The notes beneath the pieces were generated by a model, which had not been told where the DNA came from, made no database searches, and saw nothing but the letters and a program-made list of their open reading frames with translations. From positions 1,687,501 to 1,751,500 of the forward strand of contig NZ_CP102263.1 of assembly GCF_025147485.1 (NCBI RefSeq): a stretch of 64,000 nucleotides of DNA. Reading direction: 5' to 3'. The stretch comes from Bacteroides uniformis (GTDB taxonomy: Bacteria > Bacteroidota > Bacteroidia > Bacteroidales > Bacteroidaceae). Both the position numbers and the translations under genes were made by a program. This document shows, one piece after another, positions 17,103 through 25,504 of the stretch; the first letter of the stretch is position 1, and every line of letters starts with the position of its first letter.

Positions 17103-17840
17103 TTATTTAGTCTCGGGGCTGGGTTTCAAGAAGTCGTTCCGGCTCATTCTTCTCAGATGCTTCTTTTTGCTTCCGTCATCAATGACGAGGGTCAGCGAAT
17201 CGCTCCATTGTTGGAGAGAAGATAGAGAAGAGATATCGCATGATACGGTACGGAAGTGATGGCTTGTTTTTGTCCATCCGTCGGGAATGCGCGGATTGTA
17301 GCAAAGTTGCAGTCTGAGCGTGTCCGGTTCCTGCTTGGTTGCGTCGTATACCAGATTCACTTCTCCGTTGTGGATTTCGCCGTTTATGTGGTTGAAGGTG
17401 GAGAATCCGGCCTGTAAATCCACATAGCCGTAAGAGGCATAATCTATAGACAATGATTGGGGAATAGTACAATTTTCATTGCCGGTGATGTGTCCGGCAT
17501 CCGCTTCCTCCTGGGTGAGGGGATGAACTGTTTCGTATGCCTCTATTGTATAGACCTGCGCATTGTCGATATATTTCATGCCATTGGTAGAGGTGGTCCA
17601 GTCGTCTTCTGTGTAATAAAAGTTGAAGTAACCCCGTTCCTTGCCGGCAAGTTCCTTGCTGTGCGAAACAACCAGACCGGCATAGTGTCTCTGGTAGCAG
17701 TAGAAACCGTTTTCTGCATCTCCCACGATGGTGGCCACGTTGGCAAATCCTCTGGAGCCGTCGTCCTTCATAAGGTCTGTGCAACTAGCACAGCTAAGCA
17801 TGCCGATTGTCAGGATGATACTTGATAGTAAGTTTTTCAT
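17103..17840 (-). CDS. NigD-like lipoprotein
   Basis: A 245-residue lipoprotein: signal MKNLLSSIILTIGMLSC, lipobox LSCASC. The mature domain starts GFANVATIVGD and continues as beta strands (NAQVYTIEAYETVHPL, YVDLQAGFSTFNHINGEIHNGEVNLVYD, DTLRLQLCYNPR), which is the general layout of NigD-like proteins. Function unknown; the family is named from a bacteriocin-linked gene but is mostly found without bacteriocin genes. No bacteriocin precursor is visible nearby. Confidence 0.6.
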   Translation of the reverse strand: MKNLLSSIILTIGMLSCASCTDLMKDDGSRGFANVATIVGDAENGFYCYQRHYAGLVVSHSKELAGKERGYFNFYYTEDDWTTSTNGMKYIDNAQVYTIEAYETVHPLTQEEADAGHITGNENCTIPQSLSIDYASYGYVDLQAGFSTFNHINGEIHNGEVNLVYDATKQEPDTLRLQLCYNPRIPDGWTKTSHHFRTVSCDISSLSSLQQWSDSLTLVIDDGSKKKHLRRMSRNDFLKPSPETK

Positions 17841-17897
17841 AGTTATATTCTTTTGGCTTTTAATGATTTTATCTCGTCTTTTTTTGGAAGAGTTTCA

Positions 17898-17905
17898 CAA
17901 ATATA
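17898..17905 (-). promoter_or_regulatory. Promoter -7 box of the NigD-like gene
   Basis: TATATTTG on the minus strand, 57 bases before the start codon. It matches TAnnTTTG; no clear -33 box. Confidence 0.5.
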
Positions 17906-18087
17906 GAGATTATTTTGATAAAATGTAGTGTGTGGAGGCAAAAACATCTGAAATGTTTGCAGGTTCTGGGATAATCTCTGATAAAAGCGTTGTAACAAAC
18001 AGCGGGGGGCGGGCGAAGTGTTTTGGTCGGTTTCTGACTAAAAGATAAATAATCCTGGCATTCCATTGCGAATATCGGGATTTATTT

Positions 18088-18107
18088 CTATATTGCGGCA
18101 AATATAG
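18088..18107. promoter_or_regulatory. Operator-like inverted repeat upstream of hutU
   Basis: CTATATT-N6-AATATAG, perfect seven-base arms, centred 54 bases before the hutU ATG. It overlaps TATATTGC, a weak match to a -7 element, so a bound regulator could block the start of the hut operon. No hut regulator gene lies next to it. Confidence 0.4.
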
Positions 18108-18151
18108 CCTTCGTGGGCTGACACTTTGTAAATCCTTAATCTTTATAGGAC

Positions 18152-20134
18152 ATGGAGATAACCTTAAGTAAAACACTGCCTTCCTATCCTTCCTTTGTCG
18201 AGGGCATCCGGCGGGCACCCGACCGTGGCTACACCCTTACCCCTGCGCAGACGGCTACGGCATTGAAGAACGCTTTGCGCTACATCCCCAAAGAGCTGCA
18301 CGAAACCCTCGCTCCGGAGTTCATGGAAGAACTGCGTACACGTGGACGTATCTATGGCTACCGCTACCGCCCGCAGGGCGACCTCAAAGCGAAACCCATC
18401 GACGAATACAAGGGGAACTGCATTGAAGGCAAGGCATTCCAGGTGATGATTGACAATAATCTTTGTTTCGACATCGCCCTTTATCCGTATGAATTAGTTA
18501 CCTATGGTGAGACGGGACAGGTCTGCCAGAACTGGATGCAATACCGGCTCATCAAGCAGTACCTCGAAGTGTTGACGCGCGAACAGACACTGGTCATCGA
18601 AAGCGGACATCCGTTGGGGCTTTTCAAGTCCAAGCCCGAGGCGCCCCGTGTCATCATTACCAATGCGCTGATGGTGGGGCTCTATGATAATCAGAAGGAC
18701 TGGCACACCGCTATGCAGATGGGCGTTGCCAACTACGGCCAGATGACTGCCGGCGGCTGGATGTACATCGGTCCGCAGGGCATCGTGCACGGCACGTTCA
18801 ACACGTTGCTGAATGCAGGCCGTCTGAAACTGGGCATTCCGCAGGACGGCGATTTACGCGGACGCTTGTTTGTTTCTTCCGGTCTGGGAGGCATGAGCGG
18901 TGCGCAGCCCAAAGCTGCCGAGATGGCAGGGGCGGCGGCAATCATTGCCGAGGTGGATGCTTCCCGCATCGAAACCCGCCATACCCAGGGCTGGGTGGGA
19001 CACGTTACGGATTCTCTGGAAGAAGCCTTCTCGCTGGCTCGACAAGCTATGGACGAGTGTCACCCGGTTTCTGTGGCCTATCACGGCAATGTCGTCGATT
19101 TGCTGGAATATGCGGTGCAGAAGCAGTTGTACATAGATTTACTTTCCGACCAGACTTCCTGCCATGCCACCTATGAGGGCGGTTACTGTCCCGCCGGACT
19201 GACGTTTGAGCAGCGTACCCATATGCTGCACGAGAATCCGTCGAAGTTCCGGTGTCTGGTGGATGCTTCCTTGGAGCGTCATTTCAAGGCTATAAAAAGG
19301 CTGGTGGAACACGGCACGTACTTCTTCGATTATGGGAACTCCTTCATGAAAGCCGTCTACGATGCCGGCGTGAGCGAAATTGCTCGGGACGGAGATGATA
19401 AGAACGGCTTCATCTTTCCCAGCTATGTGGAAGACATAATGGGACCGGAACTGTTTGATTATGGTTATGGTCCGTTCCGCTGGGTGTGCCTCAGTGGAAA
19501 ACATGAAGACTTGGTGAAGACCGACCGTGCGGCGATGGAATGTATCGACCCTACACGTCGCGGGCAAGATTTGGATAACTATAATTGGATTCGTGATGCG
19601 GAGAAAAACAACTTGGTGGTAGGCACGCAGGCTCGTATTCTTTATCAGGATGCCGTGGGACGTATGAATATAGCTTTGCGCTTCAATGAAATGGTGCGTA
19701 AGGGAGAGGTCGGCCCCATTATGTTGGGACGCGACCATCACGATGTCAGCGGTACAGACTCTCCATTCCGTGAAACATCCAATATCAAGGACGGCAGTAA
19801 TGTCATGGCAGATATGGCGGTGCAGTGTTTTGCTGGAAACTGTGCGCGTGGCATGAGCTTGGTGGCCTTGCACAATGGAGGTGGCGTAGGTGTCGGAAAA
19901 GCCATCAACGGCGGTTTCGGCATGGTGTGCGACGGCAGTGAGCGGGTAGACGAAATCCTGCGTTCCGCTATGTTGTGGGATGTGATGGGTGGTGTGGCCC
20001 GCCGTTCGTGGGCACGCAATCCGCATGCCATGGAGACGAGCGAGGAGTTTAACCGTACGCATGCAGACGGCTATTATATCACGATGCCGTATGTGGCTGA
20101 TGAGAAGTTGGTGCAGAAAGTGGTGAAGGAGTAA
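18152..20134 (+). CDS. hutU: Urocanate hydratase
   Basis: A 660-residue urocanase that converts urocanate to imidazolone propionate with NAD+ as an electrophilic cofactor. Family features are GGMSGAQPKAAEMAGA near residue 249, the QTSCHATYEGGYCPAG block near 333, and the C-terminal CFAGNCARGMSLVALHNGGG stretch. It is longer than the about 556-residue proteobacterial enzyme; Bacteroides forms are of this larger type. First gene of the hut operon; a palindromic intergenic repeat separates it from ftcD. Confidence 0.95.
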   Translation: MEITLSKTLPSYPSFVEGIRRAPDRGYTLTPAQTATALKNALRYIPKELHETLAPEFMEELRTRGRIYGYRYRPQGDLKAKPIDEYKGNCIEGKAFQVMIDNNLCFDIALYPYELVTYGETGQVCQNWMQYRLIKQYLEVLTREQTLVIESGHPLGLFKSKPEAPRVIITNALMVGLYDNQKDWHTAMQMGVANYGQMTAGGWMYIGPQGIVHGTFNTLLNAGRLKLGIPQDGDLRGRLFVSSGLGGMSGAQPKAAEMAGAAAIIAEVDASRIETRHTQGWVGHVTDSLEEAFSLARQAMDECHPVSVAYHGNVVDLLEYAVQKQLYIDLLSDQTSCHATYEGGYCPAGLTFEQRTHMLHENPSKFRCLVDASLERHFKAIKRLVEHGTYFFDYGNSFMKAVYDAGVSEIARDGDDKNGFIFPSYVEDIMGPELFDYGYGPFRWVCLSGKHEDLVKTDRAAMECIDPTRRGQDLDNYNWIRDAEKNNLVVGTQARILYQDAVGRMNIALRFNEMVRKGEVGPIMLGRDHHDVSGTDSPFRETSNIKDGSNVMADMAVQCFAGNCARGMSLVALHNGGGVGVGKAINGGFGMVCDGSERVDEILRSAMLWDVMGGVARRSWARNPHAMETSEEFNRTHADGYYITMPYVADEKLVQKVVKE

Positions 20135-20151
20135 GTAAAGTGATGATTTCA

Positions 20152-20249
20152 TTTTTTAGACGCGGATAACGCGGATTTTTTCTTTCAAAAGAATCCCGAC
20201 GTCTCTGTATTCCGATAAAAAGAATCCACGTCATCTGCGTCTGAAAAAT
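20152..20249. repeat. Large imperfect inverted repeat between hutU and ftcD
   Basis: The left arm (20152-20184) carries TTTTTTAGACGCGGATAACG and the right arm (20217-20249) carries its imperfect complement ending GCGTCTGAAAAAT. The GCGGATAACGCGGATT wording is a type of intergenic palindrome common in Bacteroides. It may form a stable mRNA hairpin inside the operon. Confidence 0.75.
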
Positions 20250-20280
20250 CAGAGTATATATATTTTTTTTAAAGAGCATT

Positions 20281-21171
20281 ATGAATAAGATTATGGAATG
20301 CGTCCCCAATTTCAGCGAAGGGCGCGATTTGCAGAAGATAGATAAGATAGTAGCTCCTTTTCGGGGCAAACAAGGTGTGAAACTGTTGGATTACAGTAAC
20401 GATGAAGACCACAACCGCCTTGTGGTGACCGTAGTGGGCGAGCCGGAACCGCTTCGTGATGCTGTGCTCGAAGCTATCGGCGTGGCGGTAGAGCTGATAG
20501 ACCTCAATCACCATCAGGGACAGCATCCTCGTATGGGTGCTGTAGATGTAGTACCTTTTATCCCCATCCGGAATGTGACGATGGAAGAAGCCGTTGCCCT
20601 CTCCAAAGAAGTGGGCAAGGAGGTTGCAAAACGTTACAGTCTTCCCGTCTTCTTATATGAAAAGTCTGCTTCTGCCCCTCATCGGGAGAATTTGGCTGCT
20701 GTCCGTAAAGGGGAGTTCGAAGGTATGGCCGAGAAGATAAAGCAACCGGAATGGCATCCCGACTTCGGACTGGCCGAACGTCATCCCACCGCAGGCACAG
20801 TGGCTATCGGTGCCCGCATGCCTTTGGTGGCTTATAACATCAACCTCAATACCCCCAGTCTGGAGATAGCCCATGACATCGCTAAGAAAATCCGTTTCAT
20901 CGGCGGAGGACTGCGTTATTGCAAGGCAATGGGAGTGGAGTTGAAGGACCGCGGCATCACGCAGGTATCCATCAACATGACGGACTATACCCGCACCGCC
21001 CTCTACCGTGCTTTCGAACTGGTGCGTGTGGAAGCCCGCCGCTACGGCGTCAGTATTGTGGGCAGTGAGATTATCGGTCTGGTGCCGATGGAGGCCTTGA
21101 TAGATACAGCGTCCTACTATCTGGGATTGGAGAACTTCTCCATGGAGCAAGTCTTAGAAGCACGAATGTAA
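20281..21171 (+). CDS. ftcD: Glutamate formimidoyltransferase
   Basis: A 296-residue protein that moves the formimino group of N-formimino-glutamate to tetrahydrofolate. Conserved blocks are MECVPNFSEGRD at the N-terminus, HPRMGAVDVVPF near residue 82 with the catalytic-region histidine, and VGARMPLVAYNINL-like sequence near 180. It has only the transferase part; the cyclodeaminase part fused in mammals is encoded two genes later by fchA. Confidence 0.94.
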   Translation: MNKIMECVPNFSEGRDLQKIDKIVAPFRGKQGVKLLDYSNDEDHNRLVVTVVGEPEPLRDAVLEAIGVAVELIDLNHHQGQHPRMGAVDVVPFIPIRNVTMEEAVALSKEVGKEVAKRYSLPVFLYEKSASAPHRENLAAVRKGEFEGMAEKIKQPEWHPDFGLAERHPTAGTVAIGARMPLVAYNINLNTPSLEIAHDIAKKIRFIGGGLRYCKAMGVELKDRGITQVSINMTDYTRTALYRAFELVRVEARRYGVSIVGSEIIGLVPMEALIDTASYYLGLENFSMEQVLEARM

Positions 21172-21197
21172 CCGAATTAAATAGTACTAACTTAATT

Positions 21198-21218
21198 CCC
21201 CTCCCTACGGGGGAGGGG
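21198..21218 (+). repeat. Intergenic C/G hairpin between ftcD and hutI
   Basis: CCCCTCCC (21198-21205) pairs perfectly with GGGAGGGG (21211-21218) around a five-base loop. Similar GGGGAGGGG hairpins are common between Bacteroides genes. It has no T-run, so it is not a typical terminator. Confidence 0.7.
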
Positions 21219-21234
21219 TTAGGAGAGAGGCTTT

Positions 21235-22488
21235 ATGACAGAAAACCTTATTATATTCAATACCCGTGTAGTGACCCCCCTCGGCTTTTCTGCCCGTTGC
21301 GGCAAGGAGATGGAGCAACTGAGCATCATCGACAATGCTACGGTGGAAGTGACCGACGGTGTCATCACCTACGTCGGTCCCAACCGTGGAGAGGAGCGTG
21401 ACGGCTATTATCAGCACTACTGGCATTACAATGCCCGCGGCAAGTGTCTGCTACCCGGCTTTGTGGACTCACACACACATTTTGTGTTTGGTGGCGAGCG
21501 TGCCGAGGAGTTCTCCTGGCGTTTGAAGGGAGAGAGTTACATGTCCATCATGGAACGTGGAGGAGGCATCGTGAGTACGGTGAAAGTTACCCGTGCATGT
21601 AATTTCATCCAGCTGCGCAGCAAGGCGGAGGGCTTTCTGAAGCAGATGAGTGCTATGGGAGTGACTACCGTAGAGGGAAAGAGCGGCTACGGTCTGGACA
21701 AGGAAACCGAGCTCCTGCAGCTTCGGGTGATGCGTAGCCTTAATAATGACGAGCACAAGCGTGTAGACGTTGTCTCCACTTTTCTCGGTGCACATGCTGT
21801 GCCTGCAGAATACAACGGACAGACGGACGAGTACGTGGACTACATTATCCGCGAAGTGATGCCCGTAGTGGTTCATAATAATTTGGCAGAGTTCTGCGAT
21901 GTCTTCTGTGAGCAGGGCGTTTTCTCCATCGAGCAGTCCCGTCGCCTTTTGCTGGCAGCCAAGGAAATGGGACTTGTCTTGAAACTCCATGCCGACGAGA
22001 TTGTACCATTAGGGGGTGCCGGACTGGCTGCTGAACTTTCTGCCGTCTCTGCCGACCATCTGCTGCATGCTTCGGATGCGGACATCCGCGCCATGGCCGA
22101 CAAGGGAGTTGTGGCGACCCTTCTTCCGCTGACAGCCTTTGCTTTGAAGGAACCCTATGCTCGTGGGCGCGAAATGATTGATGCTGGTTGTGCCGTGGCC
22201 CTTGCCACCGACCTCAATCCGGGCAGTTGTTTCTCCGGTTCCATCCCCCTGACATTTGCCTTGGCGTGCATTTATATGAAAATGAGTATTGAAGAGGCCA
22301 TCACTGCTCTGACCTTGAACGGTGCGGCCGCTCTGAACCGTGCGGACAGCATTGGTAGTATCGAGGTGGGCAAGAAAGGAGACTTCGTAGTGCTCAATAC
22401 GGATAATTATCACTTTTTACCTTATTATGTAGGTATGAATTGTGTCAATACCACCATAAAGGGGGGAGTGCTTTATCCTGTACTTTAA
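21235..22488 (+). CDS. hutI: Imidazolonepropionase
   Basis: A 417-residue amidohydrolase that opens imidazolone propionate to N-formimino-glutamate. The metal site is visible: DSHTHFVFGG (HxH) near residue 78, LHADE near 248, and ATDLNPGS near 322. Length is normal. It is followed 48 bases later by fchA. Confidence 0.95.
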   Translation: MTENLIIFNTRVVTPLGFSARCGKEMEQLSIIDNATVEVTDGVITYVGPNRGEERDGYYQHYWHYNARGKCLLPGFVDSHTHFVFGGERAEEFSWRLKGESYMSIMERGGGIVSTVKVTRACNFIQLRSKAEGFLKQMSAMGVTTVEGKSGYGLDKETELLQLRVMRSLNNDEHKRVDVVSTFLGAHAVPAEYNGQTDEYVDYIIREVMPVVVHNNLAEFCDVFCEQGVFSIEQSRRLLLAAKEMGLVLKLHADEIVPLGGAGLAAELSAVSADHLLHASDADIRAMADKGVVATLLPLTAFALKEPYARGREMIDAGCAVALATDLNPGSCFSGSIPLTFALACIYMKMSIEEAITALTLNGAAALNRADSIGSIEVGKKGDFVVLNTDNYHFLPYYVGMNCVNTTIKGGVLYPVL

Positions 22489-22536
22489 GAAGTGCTGATA
22501 TCCCCTCTTAATCCTTAATCTTTAATATTTAATATC

Positions 22537-23166
22537 ATGTTAGTTGATTTGACAGTAAAGGAATTTTTGAATAAAGTGGCGGGTAGCGATCCCGTCCCCG
22601 GTGGCGGTAGTATTGCCGCTTTGAACGGTGCTATTGCTTCTGCTCTTGCCGCTATGGTTGCTAACCTCACCATCGGTAAGAAAGGTTATGAACTTCACGA
22701 AGAGCTGATGCGCCATATCTCCGGAGTTGCCTTGCAGCAAAAGGGGGCTTTTGTAGAAGATATAGACCGCGACTCTGAAGCCTACGACAAGGTGTTTGCC
22801 TGCTTCAAGATGCCGAAAGCTACGGATGAGGAAAAGGCGGCGCGCAGTACTGCCATCCAGGCGGCTACCAAGTTTGCCGCCCTTGTTCCCATGCAGGTGG
22901 CACGCAATGCGTATGAGCTGATGACGGTTATCATGGATGTAGCTCGCCTGGGCAACCGCAATGCCGTTACGGATGCTTGTGTGGCCATGATGTCTGCCCG
23001 TTCGGCTGTGCTGGGCGCACTGATGAATGTACGCATCAACCTGGGTTCGCTGAAGGACAAGGAGTTTGTGTCCAAGCTCCAAAGTGAAGCCGACGAATTG
23101 GAACACTTGGCTTGTGCGAAAGAAAAGGAATTGTTGGACGAAATCAATCAAGAGCTGAAAGTATGA
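22537..23166 (+). CDS. fchA: Formimidoyltetrahydrofolate cyclodeaminase
   Basis: A 209-residue all-helical protein of the cyclodeaminase/cyclohydrolase family, with SDPVPGGGSIAALNGAIASALAAMV at the N-terminus. It releases ammonia from 5-formimino-tetrahydrofolate to give 5,10-methenyl-tetrahydrofolate. Its TGA stop overlaps the hutH ATG as ATGA. Confidence 0.9.
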   Translation: MLVDLTVKEFLNKVAGSDPVPGGGSIAALNGAIASALAAMVANLTIGKKGYELHEELMRHISGVALQQKGAFVEDIDRDSEAYDKVFACFKMPKATDEEKAARSTAIQAATKFAALVPMQVARNAYELMTVIMDVARLGNRNAVTDACVAMMSARSAVLGALMNVRINLGSLKDKEFVSKLQSEADELEHLACAKEKELLDEINQELKV

Positions 23167-24659
23167 ACAATGTCTATTATGTAGGTTCCGGTGAGTTGAC
23201 CTTCGACCTCATCGAACGTATCATCAATGAAAATCTGAAACTGGAGCTGGCTCCGGAAGCCAAGCTGCGGATACAGAAGTGCCGCGATTATCTGGACAAG
23301 AAGATTGCGGAGTCGGAAGAACCCTTGTATGGCATTACCACCGGTTTCGGCTCGTTGTGCAGTAAGAGCATTTCGTCGGACGAGCTGGGCACCTTGCAGG
23401 AAAATCTCATCAAGAGCCATGCTTGCAGTGTGGGCGAGGAGATACGCCCGGTCATCATCAAACTGATGATGTTGCTCAAGGCGCATGCTCTCTCTTTGGG
23501 GCATAGCGGTGTGCAGGTCATCACCGTGCAGCGCATCCTCGATTTCTTCAATAACGACGTGATGCCTATCGTTTATGACCGTGGCTCACTGGGCGCCTCC
23601 GGCGACCTGGCTCCTCTGGCCAACCTCTTCCTGCCGCTTATCGGTGTGGGCGATGTCTATTATAAAGGAAAGAAGCGCGAGGCTATCAGTGTGCTCGACG
23701 AGTTCGGTTGGGAACCGGTGAAGCTGATGAGTAAAGAGGGATTGGCATTACTCAACGGCACCCAGTTTATGAGTGCCAACGGTGTCTTTGCTCTTCTCAA
23801 AGCCTTCCGTCTCTCCAAGAAAGCCGACTTGATTGCCGCCCTCTCCCTGGAAGCTTTCGACGGGCGTATAGATCCGTTTATGGACTGTATCCAGCAGATT
23901 CGTCCACACAAGGGCCAGATAGAAACGGGTGCCAACTTCCGCAAACTATTGGAAGGCAGCGAGCTGATAGCCCGTCCCAAGCAGCATGTACAAGACCCTT
24001 ATTCGTTCCGTTGCATCCCTCAGGTGCATGGGGCCACGAAAGACGCCATCCGTTACGTGGCTTCCGTCCTGCTGACGGAAATCAATTCTGTGACGGACAA
24101 TCCCACCATCTTCCCCGATGAGGACCGTATCATCTCGGGCGGTAACTTCCACGGCCAGCCGCTTGCCATTTCCTACGACTTTCTCGGCATTGCCCTGGCA
24201 GAGCTGGGCAATATATCCGAGCGGCGCATCGCCCAGCTTATCATGGGGCTGCGTGGACTTCCGGAATTCCTTGTGGCCAATCCCGGTCTGAACTCCGGTT
24301 TCATGATTCCGCAATATGCTGCCGCGTCTATGGTAAGCCAGAATAAGATGTACTGCTATGCCGCCAGCAGCGACTCCATCGTTTCCTCCAACGGGCAGGA
24401 AGACCATGTCAGCATGGGTGCCAATGCAGCTACTAAGCTTTATCGCATTATGGACAATCTGGAGCATATCCTTGCCATCGAACTGATGAATGCCGCTCAA
24501 GGCATCGACTTCCGCCGTCCGGCAAAGACTTCTCCCGTTCTGGAGCGTTTCCTGCACGAATATCGCAAGGAAGTCCCTTTTGTGAAGGAAGACATCGTGA
24601 TGTATAAGGAAATCCATAAGACAGTCGCTTTCCTCAACCGGACAAAGTTTGATTATTAG
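23163..24659 (+). CDS. hutH: Histidine ammonia-lyase
   Basis: A 498-residue lyase that removes ammonia from histidine to give urocanate. The MIO prosthetic group forms from Ala145-Ser146-Gly147 in GSLGASGDLAPL; GLALLNGTQ and the PQ-VHGATKDA-type blocks follow. The start at 23163 overlaps the fchA stop by four bases. The open frame extends 17 codons further inside fchA but without similarity. It is the last gene of the operon although it catalyses the first step. Confidence 0.96.
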   Translation: MNNVYYVGSGELTFDLIERIINENLKLELAPEAKLRIQKCRDYLDKKIAESEEPLYGITTGFGSLCSKSISSDELGTLQENLIKSHACSVGEEIRPVIIKLMMLLKAHALSLGHSGVQVITVQRILDFFNNDVMPIVYDRGSLGASGDLAPLANLFLPLIGVGDVYYKGKKREAISVLDEFGWEPVKLMSKEGLALLNGTQFMSANGVFALLKAFRLSKKADLIAALSLEAFDGRIDPFMDCIQQIRPHKGQIETGANFRKLLEGSELIARPKQHVQDPYSFRCIPQVHGATKDAIRYVASVLLTEINSVTDNPTIFPDEDRIISGGNFHGQPLAISYDFLGIALAELGNISERRIAQLIMGLRGLPEFLVANPGLNSGFMIPQYAAASMVSQNKMYCYAASSDSIVSSNGQEDHVSMGANAATKLYRIMDNLEHILAIELMNAAQGIDFRRPAKTSPVLERFLHEYRKEVPFVKEDIVMYKEIHKTVAFLNRTKFDY

Positions 24660-24727
24660 GAACTTCCCAATAAATCTGCCAGAAACATAATAATTATTAA
24701 TCTGTTAACAATAAGAAAGGAAACTTA

Positions 24728-24758
24728 ATTGGCGAATTGAGTTTTCTTTCTATATTTG
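24728..24758 (+). promoter_or_regulatory. Promoter of the TetR-RND operon
   Basis: ATTG (24728-24731, variant of TTTG), a 19-base spacer and TATATTTG (24751-24758), 56 bases before the TetR start. Confidence 0.55.
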
Positions 24759-24814
24759 TCCCGTTTTATTCCGATAATGAATAAAAATAGTTTTAGTTTA
24801 GAAAGGGAAGAAAA

Positions 24815-25477
24815 ATGGGCGAACACACGAAGCATTCAACATCACGGGTGGAACTGAGGGAACGTATCATTCTGGCCGCCGTAGAATTATTTACAACAAA
24901 TGGAATAAAAAGTATCACGATGGATGAGATTGCCGCATCTTTGGGTATCTCTAAGCGCACTCTCTACGAAGTTTTTCCGGACAAGGAAACCTTGTTGGAA
25001 GAATGTATCCTGAAGTCCCAGAAGGATGGTGATATTTTTGTGAAAGGAGTAATAGAGACTTCCAGTAACGTATTGGAAGTTTTGTTGAGATGTTATCAGT
25101 GGAGCATAGAGCGTTTTCATGCCACGAACAAGAAGTTTTTTGAGGATATCAAGAAATATCCCAAGGCTTATCAGCTGATGAAGAACAATCGGAACCGGAG
25201 CTCGGAAGATACAGTGAACTTCTTCAAAGAGGGCGTGAAGCAAGGCATTTTTCGTGATGATGTGAATTTCGCCATTATCAATCTGCTCGTGCGCGACCAG
25301 CTCGATTTGCTGATGAATTCGGACATCTGCAATGAGTATTCTTTCCTTGAAGTGTACGAATCTATCATGTTCACTTTCTTGCGCGGTATCTCTACGGAGA
25401 AGGGTGCCCGTGTCCTGGAGGACTTTATCTGCGAATATCGCAAGAATCAGGTAAAGCCGGATGAAACGAAGGAGTAG
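24815..25477 (+). CDS. TetR/AcrR-family transcriptional regulator
   Basis: A 220-residue regulator. The N-terminal DNA-binding domain reads ILAAVELFTTNGIKSITMDEIAASLGISKRTLYEVFPDKE (residues 20-58, written here only as landmarks IAASLGISKRTLY). The C-terminal ligand domain is helical and divergent. It is the first gene of the operon with the RND pump and is therefore a likely autoregulated repressor of it; the effector is unknown. Confidence 0.9.
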   Translation: MGEHTKHSTSRVELRERIILAAVELFTTNGIKSITMDEIAASLGISKRTLYEVFPDKETLLEECILKSQKDGDIFVKGVIETSSNVLEVLLRCYQWSIERFHATNKKFFEDIKKYPKAYQLMKNNRNRSSEDTVNFFKEGVKQGIFRDDVNFAIINLLVRDQLDLLMNSDICNEYSFLEVYESIMFTFLRGISTEKGARVLEDFICEYRKNQVKPDETKE

Positions 25478-25504
25478 TTTTAATAAATAATCTATTTTTG
25501 ATTT

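Larger units (their letters stand above)
17841..18151. other. Divergent intergenic region between NigD-like gene and hutU
   Basis: A gap of 311 bases without a gene. It holds the NigD-like promoter box, an AAACAT-N5-ATGTTT inverted repeat near 17942, a G-rich run at 18003-18012, and the 20-bp inverted repeat before hutU. Confidence 0.6.

Noticed and set aside
17103-17840. Bacteriocin locus suggested by the NigD-like gene
   Set aside because: No double-glycine precursor, immunity gene or dedicated exporter lies nearby.
19139-20152. 337-codon minus-strand frame opposite hutU
   Set aside because: His-rich shadow of the urocanase gene, a common artefact opposite GC-rich Bacteroides genes.
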